A model generated the notes under the pieces. The model was not told the origin of the DNA. It worked only from the letters and a program-made list of their open reading frames with translations, and ran no database searches. The translations under genes were made by a program, and so were the position numbers. From Bacteroidales bacterium (GTDB lineage Bacteria > Bacteroidota > Bacteroidia > Bacteroidales > Paludibacteraceae), in assembly GCA_015061185.1 (NCBI GenBank), contig SUWZ01000026.1, positions 1 through 45,104 of the forward strand: a DNA stretch of 45,104 nt, read 5' to 3'. Of the stretch, positions 7,298 through 15,992 are shown one piece after another (the first letter of the stretch is position 1; the number at the start of each line of letters is the position of its first letter).

Positions 7298-8536
7298 CTA
7301 ATTCAGAAGGTAATCAAATACATTCATCATTATAATGCCATTGGGCATAGTATGCGTTGGTATGTCATCTGCTGTGATAATAATTTTTGTAAAAAAGTCG
7401 TCTGTTATGGTTAGTGAGCGTTGTTCCTGCTTCTGTTTATCTTCATCTGGCAAAGAATAAGCAGATTGTATATACACCCTTTCACTACCTCTATTACAAA
7501 CGAAATCAACCTCAAGTGTGGTTCTGGTAGTCTTACCTTCATCATCTTTTTGATATAAAGTAACGCAGCCTACATCTACCTTATAGCCTTTACCTATCAA
7601 ATGGTTATATATGATATTCTCCATAATATGAGTAGGTTCAACTTGTCGGAAATTCAAAAGTGCATTACGCAACCCAAGATCAGCAAAATAATATTTGTAA
7701 GGAGTATCTATATACTTCTTTCCTTTAATATCATAGCGTACTGCTTTATTGATGAGGAAAGAATCAATAAAATAGTCTATATATGTTTTTATTGTATTGT
7801 GGCTTATTTTCACCTTTTTCTCACTAACAAATGTGTTTGCTAGTTTGTTGGGATTAGTCAATGCTCCTATATTAGATGCCAAGAGAGAGAATAATTCTTC
7901 TAATTCTGCATCATTTTTCACATTATTGCGGTCGATTATATCGCTTAAATATGTTTCTTTAAGTAACTCATGAAGTATTTCTGCTTTTCGTGCTTTATCC
8001 TTCTCAATGACAACCATTGGTAACCCTCCATAATAAATATAATCTCGCCACAATGAAGATGTGTCATCATTTGACTTTTCTTTTATTTCCTTAAACGATA
8101 GCGGCTGAAGGTGGATTTGAACTCCTCTTCCTCTGAATTCACTAACGATATCAGAAGAAAGGAACTTTGCATTACTTCCTGTTACATATACATCAAGGTT
8201 ATCTATGTGTAGAAAACCATTGAGTACATCTACGAAATCCTCCAGCATCTGAACTTCGTCAATCATCACATAATACATCTGCGAATCTTGCTTTGTCAGA
8301 TTTTCGACATATTCATATAAAGTTTCTGCCTTGCGATATTTACGATGAACAAATGAGTCAAGTTTTATTTCGATGATATGGCTGGTATCAGCACCATTAT
8401 CTAAAAGATGTTGTTTATAAAGGTTGAGTAGCAGATACGATTTGCCAACACGTCGTAACCCAGTAACAATCTTTATCAAATGATTATGCTTGCTACTTAT
8501 CAACTTTTCAATGTAATGTTTTCTTTCGAATTTCAT
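7298..8536 (-). CDS. AAA ATPase with DUF4143 C-terminal domain
   Basis: This 412-residue protein has Walker A GLRRVGKS (residues 26-33), Walker B VMIDEVQ (Asp93-Glu94) and a sensor-like VTGSNAKFLSSD around 140-150. The C-terminal part has the DUF4143 look: YYFADLGLRNALLNF, then LEVDFVCNRGSERVYIQSAY, a degenerate nuclease-like core. Such ATPases are very common in Bacteroidetes accessory DNA; their function is not settled. The start at 8536 gives the expected family N-terminus (MKFERKHYIEKL). The gene has its own terminator and promoter region and sits between direct repeats A1 and A2, which suggests that it arrived by recombination or on a mobile segment. Confidence 0.85.
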   Translation of the reverse strand: MKFERKHYIEKLISSKHNHLIKIVTGLRRVGKSYLLLNLYKQHLLDNGADTSHIIEIKLDSFVHRKYRKAETLYEYVENLTKQDSQMYYVMIDEVQMLEDFVDVLNGFLHIDNLDVYVTGSNAKFLSSDIVSEFRGRGVQIHLQPLSFKEIKEKSNDDTSSLWRDYIYYGGLPMVVIEKDKARKAEILHELLKETYLSDIIDRNNVKNDAELEELFSLLASNIGALTNPNKLANTFVSEKKVKISHNTIKTYIDYFIDSFLINKAVRYDIKGKKYIDTPYKYYFADLGLRNALLNFRQVEPTHIMENIIYNHLIGKGYKVDVGCVTLYQKDDEGKTTRTTLEVDFVCNRGSERVYIQSAYSLPDEDKQKQEQRSLTITDDFFTKIIITADDIPTHTMPNGIIMMNVFDYLLN

Positions 8537-8551
8537 ATAGATACAATTTTT

Positions 8552-8594
8552 GTGTATTTACACAGTTTTCGTCTGCGAATATAATAGTTTAATC
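8552..8594 (-). promoter_or_regulatory. Dyad GTGTATTTACAC and probable promoter of the DUF4143 ATPase
   Basis: The near-perfect dyad GTGTATTTACAC (8552-8563) lies 15 bp before the ATG. Just upstream on the minus strand, a TATATTCG-like -7 element occurs near 8575-8582. The same dyad, followed by a similar TTTT-GTCTG tail, recurs in repeats A1 (6960-6971) and A2 (8627-8638), so there are three copies around one gene. It is a candidate operator. Confidence 0.5.
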
Positions 8595-8617
8595 ACAAAT
8601 CAAGCAAGAAACCTGAG

Positions 8618-8692
8618 ACATTTTTTGTGTATTTACACACTTTTTGTCTGTAGCATCTTTAATTTACCATTCCCCTAATGCGGCTAAAAATT
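8618..8692. repeat. 75-bp direct repeat, right copy (A2)
   Basis: Partner of 6950-7024. It lies between the ATPase promoter and the 3' end of the acyl-CoA synthetase gene and includes the dyad at 8627-8638. Confidence 0.8.
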
Positions 8693-8760
8693 GACAAATT
8701 CCTCTTCTCCATATATGGATTAACAGAAGAGGAGATTACCTTTATCAAAAAAATGATAAA

Positions 8761-8794
8761 ACAAAAGTAGAGGAGCGTAAATTCACTCCCCTAC
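8761..8794 (-). terminator. Intrinsic terminator of the acyl-CoA synthetase operon
   Basis: Minus-strand GTAGGGGAG and CTCCTCTAC pair around a 10-nt loop with one mismatch, followed by TTTTGTTTTA. It lies 26 bp beyond the synthetase stop. Confidence 0.75.
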
Positions 8795-8819
8795 TTCCTT
8801 CTATTTAAAACTCTAAATT

Positions 8820-10724
8820 TCACCCTAATGCAGATAGGTTCTCCTGTGTCAGTAATTTTTTTCCTTCTGCAGTATATAGTGCATCTATGCGATGTTGATA
8901 TGCTTTTTCAATTTTCCCGCGTACCATCTTCATGGTGCTGTTAATCATCTGATTCTGCTCTGTGAAAGGCTCAGGAAGAACGGCAATGGCACTCGGCAAC
9001 CAACGTTCAGGAAAAGAACCTTCCAACTCTCCTCCTTTCTTAAATTTTCCAACTTCAGACTCAAGTTTCTTTAAAGCTGCCTTTTTTCCCTCTTCGGTCT
9101 CTAAAGAAAGACCTTGTTGCTTCATCTTCCGAGCTAATTGCTCTTTGTTGGGTACAATCAAAGCGATGGTATAAGGCGATTGGTTGTTATAGAGCATGAT
9201 TTGATCGATGTACGGAGAGTGCTCCACCAAAGCCTCTTCTATTCCTTCGGGACTATATTTTTCCCCATCACTCGAAATCAGCAAACTTTTAAAACGTCCT
9301 TTTACGTATAACAACCCTTCATGATTCATATAACCTAAGTCGCCGGTGTATAAGTATCCGTCACGAACAGTCTCGGCAGTAGATTCAGGATTTTTCCAAT
9401 ATCCGGCCATAACATTTTCACCCTTCACCACAATCTCTCCCAACTCTCCAACCGGCAACTCTTTACCGTCGCTATCACAAATCTTCAACTCAATGGGTTT
9501 GACAAGCTTTCCACTGGAGCCAAAACGGTATAAATCCGGTCCGTTTGACGAAATTACCGGAGTGGCCTCGGACAATCCGTAACCTTGATACATCGGAATA
9601 CCAATGCCAACGTAGAACTTTTGCAAATCTTTATCAAGCAATGCGCCTCCTCCAATAAAAAAACGGAGTTCTCCTCCAAAATTGGCACGAACCTTTTCGA
9701 AAATAACTTTATCAAAGAGAGAGACAACAGGAGCTAACAATGCTCGCCATCCCTTCGGATCTAAGTTGCTATCGCCATAATAGATTTGCCGAACCCTCAT
9801 GCCCCAATTAAAAAGTCTGAGCGTGGTTTTTCCTTTGGCACGAATACCTTGCTCCACATTTTTCTTAAAGGTCTTTGCTAACGAAGGAACACTTAATATA
9901 AAGTGAGGTTTCACTTCTCTAATATTGGATGGAATATTTTTCAATGTCTCCATCGATGTACGTCCTACTTGAACGGTTGCTGCTGTAGCCCCTTTGGCCA
10001 TCATCAAATAGAATCCTACCACATGAGCAAAACAGTGATCAAGAGGTAATATAATGAGCGTGCGCCATGTTTCATCTATATTCACCAAAGTGAGTGCCTG
10101 CGCCACATTGGCAGTATAATTTCGGTGGGTCAGAACTACACCCTTGGGGTCTGCTGTCGTTCCACTCGTGTAGGTAATTGTTGCATAATCATCGTTTTGG
10201 ATGCTATTCGCCACCGAAAGAAACTCATCCGTTGTATGTTCTGCCAAAAATTGGTCTCCCAAAGCCAAAACATCAGCAATGGCAATTTCTCTATCTTCAT
10301 AACTCTCTTGGGGGTCAAACACAATAATCTGCTTTACGTCAGATAGTTGCTCTTTAATAGCACGAATTTTCTTAAGTTGATTCCCCGAAACCATCACAAA
10401 CTTTACATCGCCATGTCGCAGACGAAACAGTAGGTCATTGCTCTCTTCTAATTTGATAGAAAGCGGTACATTAACCGCACCGGCATAGAACATGGCAAGT
10501 TCTCCAATTACCCACATATTGCGCCCCTCACTAAGCAGGGCCATGTTATCCCCCTTAATCACGCCCAAAGACTGAAGACCGGCTCCCAAACGATAAACCA
10601 TCTCCTTCACTTGCAAGTAAGTAGTAGGCTGAAATTCTTTACCTGTTTTTTCTAACAAAAAGGTATTGTTCGGATATCGACTCACTGATGACTCAAATAG
10701 GTCAACCAAAGTATTTTTCATCAT
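8820..10724 (-). CDS. Long-chain fatty acid-CoA ligase (AMP-binding)
   Basis: The enzyme activates fatty acids in two steps: acyl-AMP formation from ATP, then transfer to CoA. The 634 residues have the adenylate-forming fold: P-loop YTSGTTADPKG (185-195), the GYGLSEATPV motif (about 380-390), YTGDLGYM (about 456-463) and the hinge/ligase motif VKGRFKSLLISSDGEKYSPE (about 470-490). The length and the KxLIxxxGExxxPE pattern fit the long-chain AMP-forming FadD15/FACL subgroup of Bacteroidetes. It lies 15 bp downstream of the GNAT gene and probably shares its transcript; a strong terminator follows. It sits near the fab operon, but on the other strand. A relic of a related gene is found at 7038-7099. 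Confidence 0.9.
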   Translation of the reverse strand: MMKNTLVDLFESSVSRYPNNTFLLEKTGKEFQPTTYLQVKEMVYRLGAGLQSLGVIKGDNMALLSEGRNMWVIGELAMFYAGAVNVPLSIKLEESNDLLFRLRHGDVKFVMVSGNQLKKIRAIKEQLSDVKQIIVFDPQESYEDREIAIADVLALGDQFLAEHTTDEFLSVANSIQNDDYATITYTSGTTADPKGVVLTHRNYTANVAQALTLVNIDETWRTLIILPLDHCFAHVVGFYLMMAKGATAATVQVGRTSMETLKNIPSNIREVKPHFILSVPSLAKTFKKNVEQGIRAKGKTTLRLFNWGMRVRQIYYGDSNLDPKGWRALLAPVVSLFDKVIFEKVRANFGGELRFFIGGGALLDKDLQKFYVGIGIPMYQGYGLSEATPVISSNGPDLYRFGSSGKLVKPIELKICDSDGKELPVGELGEIVVKGENVMAGYWKNPESTAETVRDGYLYTGDLGYMNHEGLLYVKGRFKSLLISSDGEKYSPEGIEEALVEHSPYIDQIMLYNNQSPYTIALIVPNKEQLARKMKQQGLSLETEEGKKAALKKLESEVGKFKKGGELEGSFPERWLPSAIAVLPEPFTEQNQMINSTMKMVRGKIEKAYQHRIDALYTAEGKKLLTQENLSALG

Positions 10725-10739
10725 GATTATATTTTTATA

Positions 10740-11180
10740 TTATTCTTTTTCTTCTGTCAAATCCATTCGATAGACATTAGTCTCTCTTCTTTGGAACAGC
10801 ATCTTGGGATATAATTGATTGGCTGCAACTCGCTTGGGATTAGAGGTTAACATCAAAATCGGAATATCGTGTCTGCGCGCCCAATCAATGGCATAGGAAA
10901 TTAATTCTTTTGCAAAACCTTTCCCTCTGTGAATTTCATCCACCACCACATCTTCAATCCAAGCCTTCTTTCCTATTGGAGTTATATAGGTAGCAATTGT
11001 CAGCATACCAACTAACTCATCATCTTCAGTCGCAACTAACAAATGGCTGTTAGGCGACTCGATAACAAGACGCAACATATCATCCGAAAAATCAAGTTGT
11101 TTCTCGGTCAACTGTAACAATAGCCGATGTATAGATTCGCTAAGACCGGGGTGAAATTCATCAATCTCTGTAATTTTCAT
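10740..11180 (-). CDS. GNAT family N-acetyltransferase
   Basis: This 146-residue protein carries the GNAT acetyl-CoA binding motif A (VVVDEIHRGKGFAKELISYA, about 89-108; R/Q-x-x-G-x-G/A as RGKGFA), preceded by strands containing LVGMLTIATY. These enzymes transfer the acetyl group of acetyl-CoA to an amine; the substrate cannot be told. It is the first gene of a two-gene operon with the acyl-CoA synthetase. A physical or metabolic link, such as acetylation control of the ligase, is possible but only inferred from this position. Confidence 0.85.
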   Translation of the reverse strand: MKITEIDEFHPGLSESIHRLLLQLTEKQLDFSDDMLRLVIESPNSHLLVATEDDELVGMLTIATYITPIGKKAWIEDVVVDEIHRGKGFAKELISYAIDWARRHDIPILMLTSNPKRVAANQLYPKMLFQRRETNVYRMDLTEEKE

Positions 11181-11201
11181 TGTGCGCTATTTCATTTCCG
11201 G

Positions 11202-11233
11202 CAAAGATACGATAAAGAAATGAAAGTGTACAA
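11202..11233 (-). promoter_or_regulatory. Promoter of the GNAT-acyl-CoA ligase operon
   Basis: Minus-strand TATCTTTG (11202-11209) with TTG (11231-11233) 21 bp upstream; the transcription start would fall about 15 bp before the ATG at 11180. Confidence 0.65.
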
Positions 11234-11296
11234 AAAATTTGCAGTACAGAATCTTAGAAGTAGATTGAAATTTTATAGGAAACCACAAAAAAACAG

Positions 11297-12136
11297 TTAG
11301 GAAGTAAAAAATTCAGCCACTTTTGACAGGTAAGTTTTTGAAACAGGAATTTCACAAGCAATATCAGTTGCCAACTCCAAAACCAACCCCTCTTTAGTTT
11401 TTCGCAAAAGGCTGACTTTCTTTGAATTAACAACATAAAAGCGATGACAGCGTATCAGTCCGAGAGACTCAAAAGTCTCTTCGATAGACTTAAGTGTAGA
11501 ACGCAATAAAAATTTCGCCAATTCACCTTTATTGTTGATATAGTAGATATAAACATAATTGTCGGCGGACTGCACATACAACAAATCATCCAATCTAAGA
11601 GAGAGTCTAAGCACCTTTTTTTCATCTAAAAAATGAACCAAGCCATCATCAATCCTCGGTCGATTTTTATGTTTTAAGATTTCATTTAATTGAAATTTCT
11701 TCTCTTCCAATGAAAAATAGAGCCACGAAATGAGGTATGGAATAAATAACAAAGAGACAACAGCCAAGGTGGTCCGAGGGAAAATAATCGCAAAAGAGCG
11801 CGTATTTGGAACATTGATAGACCATCCAAAACAAGAGAGTCCGATGGAGATTAAAATAAACTCAAAAACAATCCAAAAATAGAAGAACTTAACGGACAAA
11901 GGTCTTTTTTTATTCAATGTATAAAATAGCCAACGACTAAAACAAAGAATAATATACCCCAAACCAATCATGGTAGAAATATAGTAAACATATTGATGTT
12001 CTTTATATTCCAAACCACGAATAGCTACATTCGGGCGATAGACAAAAGCAAATGCAATTGCCCAAATCAAGACAAAAAAGAGAAATCTAAAAATATCTCT
12101 TTTATGCGTCATAAATTTTGGAATCGTCTTATCCAT
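11297..12136 (-). CDS. Membrane-bound LytTR transcription regulator
   Basis: The 279 residues begin with four predicted membrane helices (about 14-32, 48-70, 82-104 and 120-142). A linker (about 145-170) and a C-terminal LytTR DNA-binding domain follow (about 172-275), with the family patterns LDDLLYVQSADNYVYIYY, FLLRSTLKSIEE and RCHRFYVVNSKKV. There is no receiver domain. Proteins of this build are thought to bind DNA at the membrane in response to an unknown signal. The gene is transcribed away from the fab operon from a shared intergenic region of 212 bp, so control of that operon is a reasonable guess. LytTR sites are usually imperfect direct repeats; I could not define one with confidence. 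Confidence 0.85.
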   Translation of the reverse strand: MDKTIPKFMTHKRDIFRFLFFVLIWAIAFAFVYRPNVAIRGLEYKEHQYVYYISTMIGLGYIILCFSRWLFYTLNKKRPLSVKFFYFWIVFEFILISIGLSCFGWSINVPNTRSFAIIFPRTTLAVVSLLFIPYLISWLYFSLEEKKFQLNEILKHKNRPRIDDGLVHFLDEKKVLRLSLRLDDLLYVQSADNYVYIYYINNKGELAKFLLRSTLKSIEETFESLGLIRCHRFYVVNSKKVSLLRKTKEGLVLELATDIACEIPVSKTYLSKVAEFFTS

Positions 12137-12154
12137 AATTCAAAAATCACTCCG

Positions 12155-12185
12155 CAAATTTAATAAAATTTATCTATTTAAACAA
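12155..12185 (-). promoter_or_regulatory. Promoter of the LytTR regulator gene
   Basis: Minus-strand TAAATTTG (12155-12162) with TTG (12183-12185) 20 bp upstream. Confidence 0.6.
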
Positions 12186-12296
12186 CAAAAAAATATAGTT
12201 CACCCAAATATCATTAAATTCACCCCTATATAATTAACTTCGTCCCAAAACCCTCTAAATACATACCTTTCAAAAAAAACAAAAAAAAGTAAATCT

Positions 12297-12304
12297 TACC
12301 TTTG
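12297..12304 (+). promoter_or_regulatory. -7 element of the fab operon
   Basis: TACCTTTG matches TAnnTTTG and lies 44 bp before the fabH ATG. No clear TTG at -33; a purine-rich A tract precedes it, which may reflect activator dependence. Confidence 0.5.
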
Positions 12305-12348
12305 TGTCGTAAAATAGTGCAAGAAAAAAGCACCAAAAAAGAAATAAA

Positions 12349-13299
12349 ATGAAAATCATTGGAACAGGAAGTGCACTTCCACACTTGGTCGTTACAAATG
12401 ATGACTTATCAAAGTTTTTAGACACAAATGACGAGTGGATAAGAACAAGAACCGGAATTCAGAGTCGTAATATTCTATCCACAGATACAATCACTGAATT
12501 GGCAATCAAAGCTTGTCAGGATTGCATCAAAAATGCCGGCATCAGTGTCTCTGACGTGGATTACATATTATGCCATACAATCATATATGATGCAATAATC
12601 CCCGGGTTATCAACATTTATACAAGATGAATTAGGAACAGATTGTCCTACTTTGGATTTAAATGCTGCATGCACCGGTTTTATCTATGCTTTGGATATTG
12701 CTGATTCATTAATAAAAGCAAAGAAAGCAAAAAACATTCTCATCGTATGTGCAGAAGAGACTTCCCGATTTGTTGATTGGACCAAGAGAGAGACTTGCGT
12801 CTTGTTTGGTGATGGTGCAGGAGCTGTTGTGGTGACAGAAGGCGGAGAAGATTGCAAATTCCGACTTAAAACACAACATACAGATGCACTAATCTGCGGA
12901 GCAAATTACGGAAACTCTCCTTTTAATAAGGTTGAAAATAGCGAGCCGTACTTGTACATGAAAGGAAGAGATGTATTCAAATTGGCAGTTCTAAATTCAA
13001 TTAGAGACATGGAACACGTTCTTAAACTTGCAGGAAAAGAGTTTACAGACGTCACTTACTTCTTGTTGCATCAAGCCAATATGAGAATCTTGGATGCAAT
13101 TAGAGGTCAGTTGGCTCTTTCCGAAGAGAAATTCCCTCATAACATAGAACACACTGGAAATACATCTTCGGCAAGTATCCCGTTGCTATTGGACGAGATG
13201 AATAAAACTGAACAATTAAAAGAGGGAGACGTTTTAGTCTTAAGTGCTTTTGGAGCAGGATTTACATCCGGAGCTTGTTACTTAAAATGGGGAAAATAA
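12349..13299 (+). CDS. fabH: 3-oxoacyl-ACP synthase III (FabH-like)
   Basis: FabH starts fatty acid chains by condensing an acyl-CoA (usually acetyl-CoA) with malonyl-ACP. The 316 residues carry the thiolase-fold catalytic triad: Cys108 in LNAACTGF, His241 in LLHQANMRI and Asn271 in HTGNTSSAS. The start fits the family (MKIIGTGSALP). It heads a four-gene cluster followed by fabK, fabF and fabZ, and faces the LytTR gene. Housekeeping FabH and specialised starter-unit enzymes cannot be separated by motifs alone. Confidence 0.9.
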   Translation: MKIIGTGSALPHLVVTNDDLSKFLDTNDEWIRTRTGIQSRNILSTDTITELAIKACQDCIKNAGISVSDVDYILCHTIIYDAIIPGLSTFIQDELGTDCPTLDLNAACTGFIYALDIADSLIKAKKAKNILIVCAEETSRFVDWTKRETCVLFGDGAGAVVVTEGGEDCKFRLKTQHTDALICGANYGNSPFNKVENSEPYLYMKGRDVFKLAVLNSIRDMEHVLKLAGKEFTDVTYFLLHQANMRILDAIRGQLALSEEKFPHNIEHTGNTSSASIPLLLDEMNKTEQLKEGDVLVLSAFGAGFTSGACYLKWGK

Positions 13300-13351
13300 A
13301 ATTGAAATAGTTCATAAGGTAATTTGCAAAAGTTACCACAAAACAATTAAT

Positions 13352-14296
13352 ATGATTAAAAGTAAAATTTGTGACCTTATTGGAATTAAATATCCAATTT
13401 TTCAAGGTGGAATGGCGTGGATTTCCGATGCTAAATTAGCTGCTTCCGTATCTGAAGCCGGTGGGTTAGGTATTATCTCTGCAATGAATGCTAACGCAGA
13501 ATACCTTCGTACAGAAATTCGCAAATGCAAAGAGTTAACCAATAAAAATTTTGGTGTAAACATCATGTTAATGAGTCCTTTTGCCGATGAAGTGGCAAAA
13601 GTGGTTGTAGAAGAAAAAGTTCCTGTAGTAACAACCGGAGCCGGAATGCCAACTAAATACATCAAAGATTGGTTGGAAGCCGGAATCAAAGTTATCCCGG
13701 TGGTTGCATCTGTTGCTGTAGCAATACGCGTTGCAAGAATGGGGGCAAGCGCTGTTATTGCAGAGGGTTGCGAATCCGGTGGACACGTTGGCGAAATGAA
13801 CACAATGGCCTTGGTCCCTCAAGTTTGCTCGGCTGTTGATATTCCTGTGATTGCTGCTGGTGGTATTGCAGACGGAAGAGGAGTTGCAGCCTCTTTTATG
13901 CTCGGTGCTGAAGGTGTTCAATGTGGAACTTGTTTCTTGGTAGCTGAAGAGTGCAACGTTCACGAAAATTACAAGAATAAGATTATTTCTGCCGGAGATA
14001 CTGATACTATCGTAACAGGTAAACGTCTTGGTCACCCTGTGCGCTCTCTAAAAACTCCTTTCTCTCGCAAATTTGCTGCAATGGAGAAAGAAAACACCAC
14101 AACCGATGAACAAATTATGGCTTTCGGTGCCGGTTCTTTGCGCAAAGCAGCTGTAGATGGAAATATCACTGAGGGTTCTTTTATGGCAGGACAATCTGCA
14201 GGTATGGTAAAAGAAATTTTACCGGCTAAGGATATTATCAATAAGATGATGACTGAAGCGGAAGATTTATTAAAAAATGCTCAAAACAGAATATAA
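13352..14296 (+). CDS. fabK: Enoyl-ACP reductase II (FabK), FMN-dependent
   Basis: FabK reduces trans-2-enoyl-ACP with NAD(P)H through FMN, the last step of each elongation cycle. The 314 residues have the 2-nitropropane dioxygenase/FabK TIM-barrel signatures: YPIFQGGMAWIS at 14-25, GGLGIISA near 37-44, the flavin/active-site stretch AEGCESGGHVGE near 138-149, and AAGGIADGRG near 166-175. It lies 52 bp after fabH and its stop codon directly touches the fabF ATG, so translation is probably coupled. FabK is an alternative to the triclosan-sensitive FabI. Confidence 0.88.
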   Translation: MIKSKICDLIGIKYPIFQGGMAWISDAKLAASVSEAGGLGIISAMNANAEYLRTEIRKCKELTNKNFGVNIMLMSPFADEVAKVVVEEKVPVVTTGAGMPTKYIKDWLEAGIKVIPVVASVAVAIRVARMGASAVIAEGCESGGHVGEMNTMALVPQVCSAVDIPVIAAGGIADGRGVAASFMLGAEGVQCGTCFLVAEECNVHENYKNKIISAGDTDTIVTGKRLGHPVRSLKTPFSRKFAAMEKENTTTDEQIMAFGAGSLRKAAVDGNITEGSFMAGQSAGMVKEILPAKDIINKMMTEAEDLLKNAQNRI

Positions 14297-15535
14297 ATGA
14301 AAAGAGTAGTAATTACAGGTCTTGGTGTAATTTCACCAATCGGAAACGATATCAACACCTTTTGGAACAACGCCAAAAATGGTGTATGCGGAATTGGAGA
14401 AATTACAGCCTACTCAACAGAGGGTATGGCCATCAAATTGGCTGCTGAAGTAAAAGATTTTAACGCTGAGAGTTTTGGCGTTGAAAAGGGATTAGCAAGA
14501 CGTTCTGACCGTTTCTGCCAATTTGCATTAGCTGCAGCTCAACAAGCTGTTAAAGATAGTAATATCGAAGGTAATGTCGATTCTTCTCGATTAGGAGTCT
14601 ATGTAGGCTCAGGAATTGGAGGAATTAATACTTTTGTTAACGAATGTACTAAAATGAACGAAGAGGGTGCCAATCGTGTATCGCCTCTTTTCATTCCAAT
14701 GTTAATCTCTAATATTGCGGCAGGAAATATTGCTATTTCTCATAAAGCAGAAGGTCCTTGCTTGCCGGTTGTTACGGCTTGTGCTACAAGTACTCATGCC
14801 ATAGGTGAGGCTTATCGTGCTATCAAACACGGATATGCTGACGCCATTATTGCCGGCGGTGCAGAAGCTACTATAACGCCTTTGGCGGTTGGCGGATTTA
14901 TGAATAGTAAAGCTCTTTCAAAATCTACTGACCCTCTAAGAGCCTCTCTCCCTTTCGATGCTGAAAGAGGAGGTTTCGTAATGGGCGAAGGTGCCGGAAT
15001 CGTTATTTTAGAGGAGTATGAACATGCTGTTAAACGCGGAGCTAAAATCTATGGCGAAATCTGCGGATATGGCAACACTTGTGATGCTCACCACTACACC
15101 GCGCCTAAACCGGATGGTAGTTGCGCTGCAAAAGCAATTAAAGAGGCTTTGGGTGAAGCTCAATACTCTGAAAAAGATACGCTCTACATCAACGCTCATG
15201 GTACCGGAACTCCGCTTAATGATAAATCGGAAACTTTGGCAATAAAAACTGCCTTAGGTGATGAGGATGCTCATAGAGCTCATATTAGTTCTTCTAAATC
15301 GATGACAGGACACATGTTGGGAGCTGCAGGTGCTGTTGAGGTTATTATCTCTACTCTTTCTCTTCAAGAGGGAATTGTTACTCCAACAATCGGACTTCAA
15401 AATCCTGATCCTAACTGCGATTTGAATTATACACCGAATAATGCTGTACAGGCTGATTTGACAATCGCTATTTCCAACTCATTGGGATTCGGCGGTCATA
15501 ATGCTTGCGTTGCTATAAGAAAATATAAAAGTTAA
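14297..15535 (+). CDS. fabF: 3-oxoacyl-ACP synthase II (FabF)
   Basis: FabF elongates acyl-ACP with malonyl-ACP. The 412-residue length is typical. The triad is Cys162 (VTACATSTH), His301 (NAHGTGTPLND) and His339 (SMTGHMLGAAGA). The closing glycine-rich motif SLGFGGHNAC is also present. It begins immediately at the fabK stop with no spacer and is followed 28 bp later by fabZ. All residues needed for decarboxylative condensation are intact, so it is not a chain-length-factor-like partner. Confidence 0.92.
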   Translation: MKRVVITGLGVISPIGNDINTFWNNAKNGVCGIGEITAYSTEGMAIKLAAEVKDFNAESFGVEKGLARRSDRFCQFALAAAQQAVKDSNIEGNVDSSRLGVYVGSGIGGINTFVNECTKMNEEGANRVSPLFIPMLISNIAAGNIAISHKAEGPCLPVVTACATSTHAIGEAYRAIKHGYADAIIAGGAEATITPLAVGGFMNSKALSKSTDPLRASLPFDAERGGFVMGEGAGIVILEEYEHAVKRGAKIYGEICGYGNTCDAHHYTAPKPDGSCAAKAIKEALGEAQYSEKDTLYINAHGTGTPLNDKSETLAIKTALGDEDAHRAHISSSKSMTGHMLGAAGAVEVIISTLSLQEGIVTPTIGLQNPDPNCDLNYTPNNAVQADLTIAISNSLGFGGHNACVAIRKYKS

Positions 15536-15563
15536 TTTTTACCTAACCATTTAACTACTAAAT

Positions 15564-15992
15564 ATGACACGAGAAGAAGTGAAAGAATTTCTACCTCACC
15601 GAGAGCCTATGTTGTTGATCGATTCTTTGGAAATCGATTCTGACAACATAGCTCACGGAAAGTACCATGTTACTGGTGAGGAGTTCTTCTTAATGGGACA
15701 TTTCCCGGGGAATCCGGTTGTTCCCGGAGTTATCCAATGTGAAATTATGGCTCAAGCGAGTGGTCTTCTTTTAGGAGATGACATTAAAGGGAAAGTGCCT
15801 TTGTATGCCGGAATTAACAATGTTAGGTTCAAACAACCTGTTAGACCTGGTGATACGATTGAAATTACCGCAAAAATTACTAATCGCAGAGGACCCATCG
15901 TTTTTGTTGAAGCTTTCGCTGAAGTAAACGGTAAAAGATGTGTGCAAGGGGATTTATCTTTTGCTCTTATTGACAAGGATAAAGCACTATAA
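15564..15992 (+). CDS. fabZ: 3-hydroxyacyl-ACP dehydratase (FabZ)
   Basis: FabZ removes water from 3-hydroxyacyl-ACP to give the enoyl-ACP used by FabK. The 142 residues have a single hot-dog fold with the opening motif LPHREPMLLID, catalytic His46 (GHFPGNPVVPG) and Glu60 (QCEIMAQ). Many Bacteroidales also carry a FabZ fused to LpxC for lipid A synthesis; this stand-alone form within a fab operon would be an additional enzyme if that fusion exists in this genome. It is the last recognisable gene of the operon. Confidence 0.9.
   Translation: MTREEVKEFLPHREPMLLIDSLEIDSDNIAHGKYHVTGEEFFLMGHFPGNPVVPGVIQCEIMAQASGLLLGDDIKGKVPLYAGINNVRFKQPVRPGDTIEITAKITNRRGPIVFVEAFAEVNGKRCVQGDLSFALIDKDKAL

Noticed and set aside
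7298-8536. Transposase or integrase at the repeat-flanked locus
   Set aside because: The encoded protein is an AAA/DUF4143 ATPase with intact Walker motifs and no recombinase signature.
13402-14035. Long minus-strand open frames opposite fabK
   Set aside because: Composition is unlike protein (runs of Thr, Ser, Asn and His) and they mirror the codon pattern of fabK.
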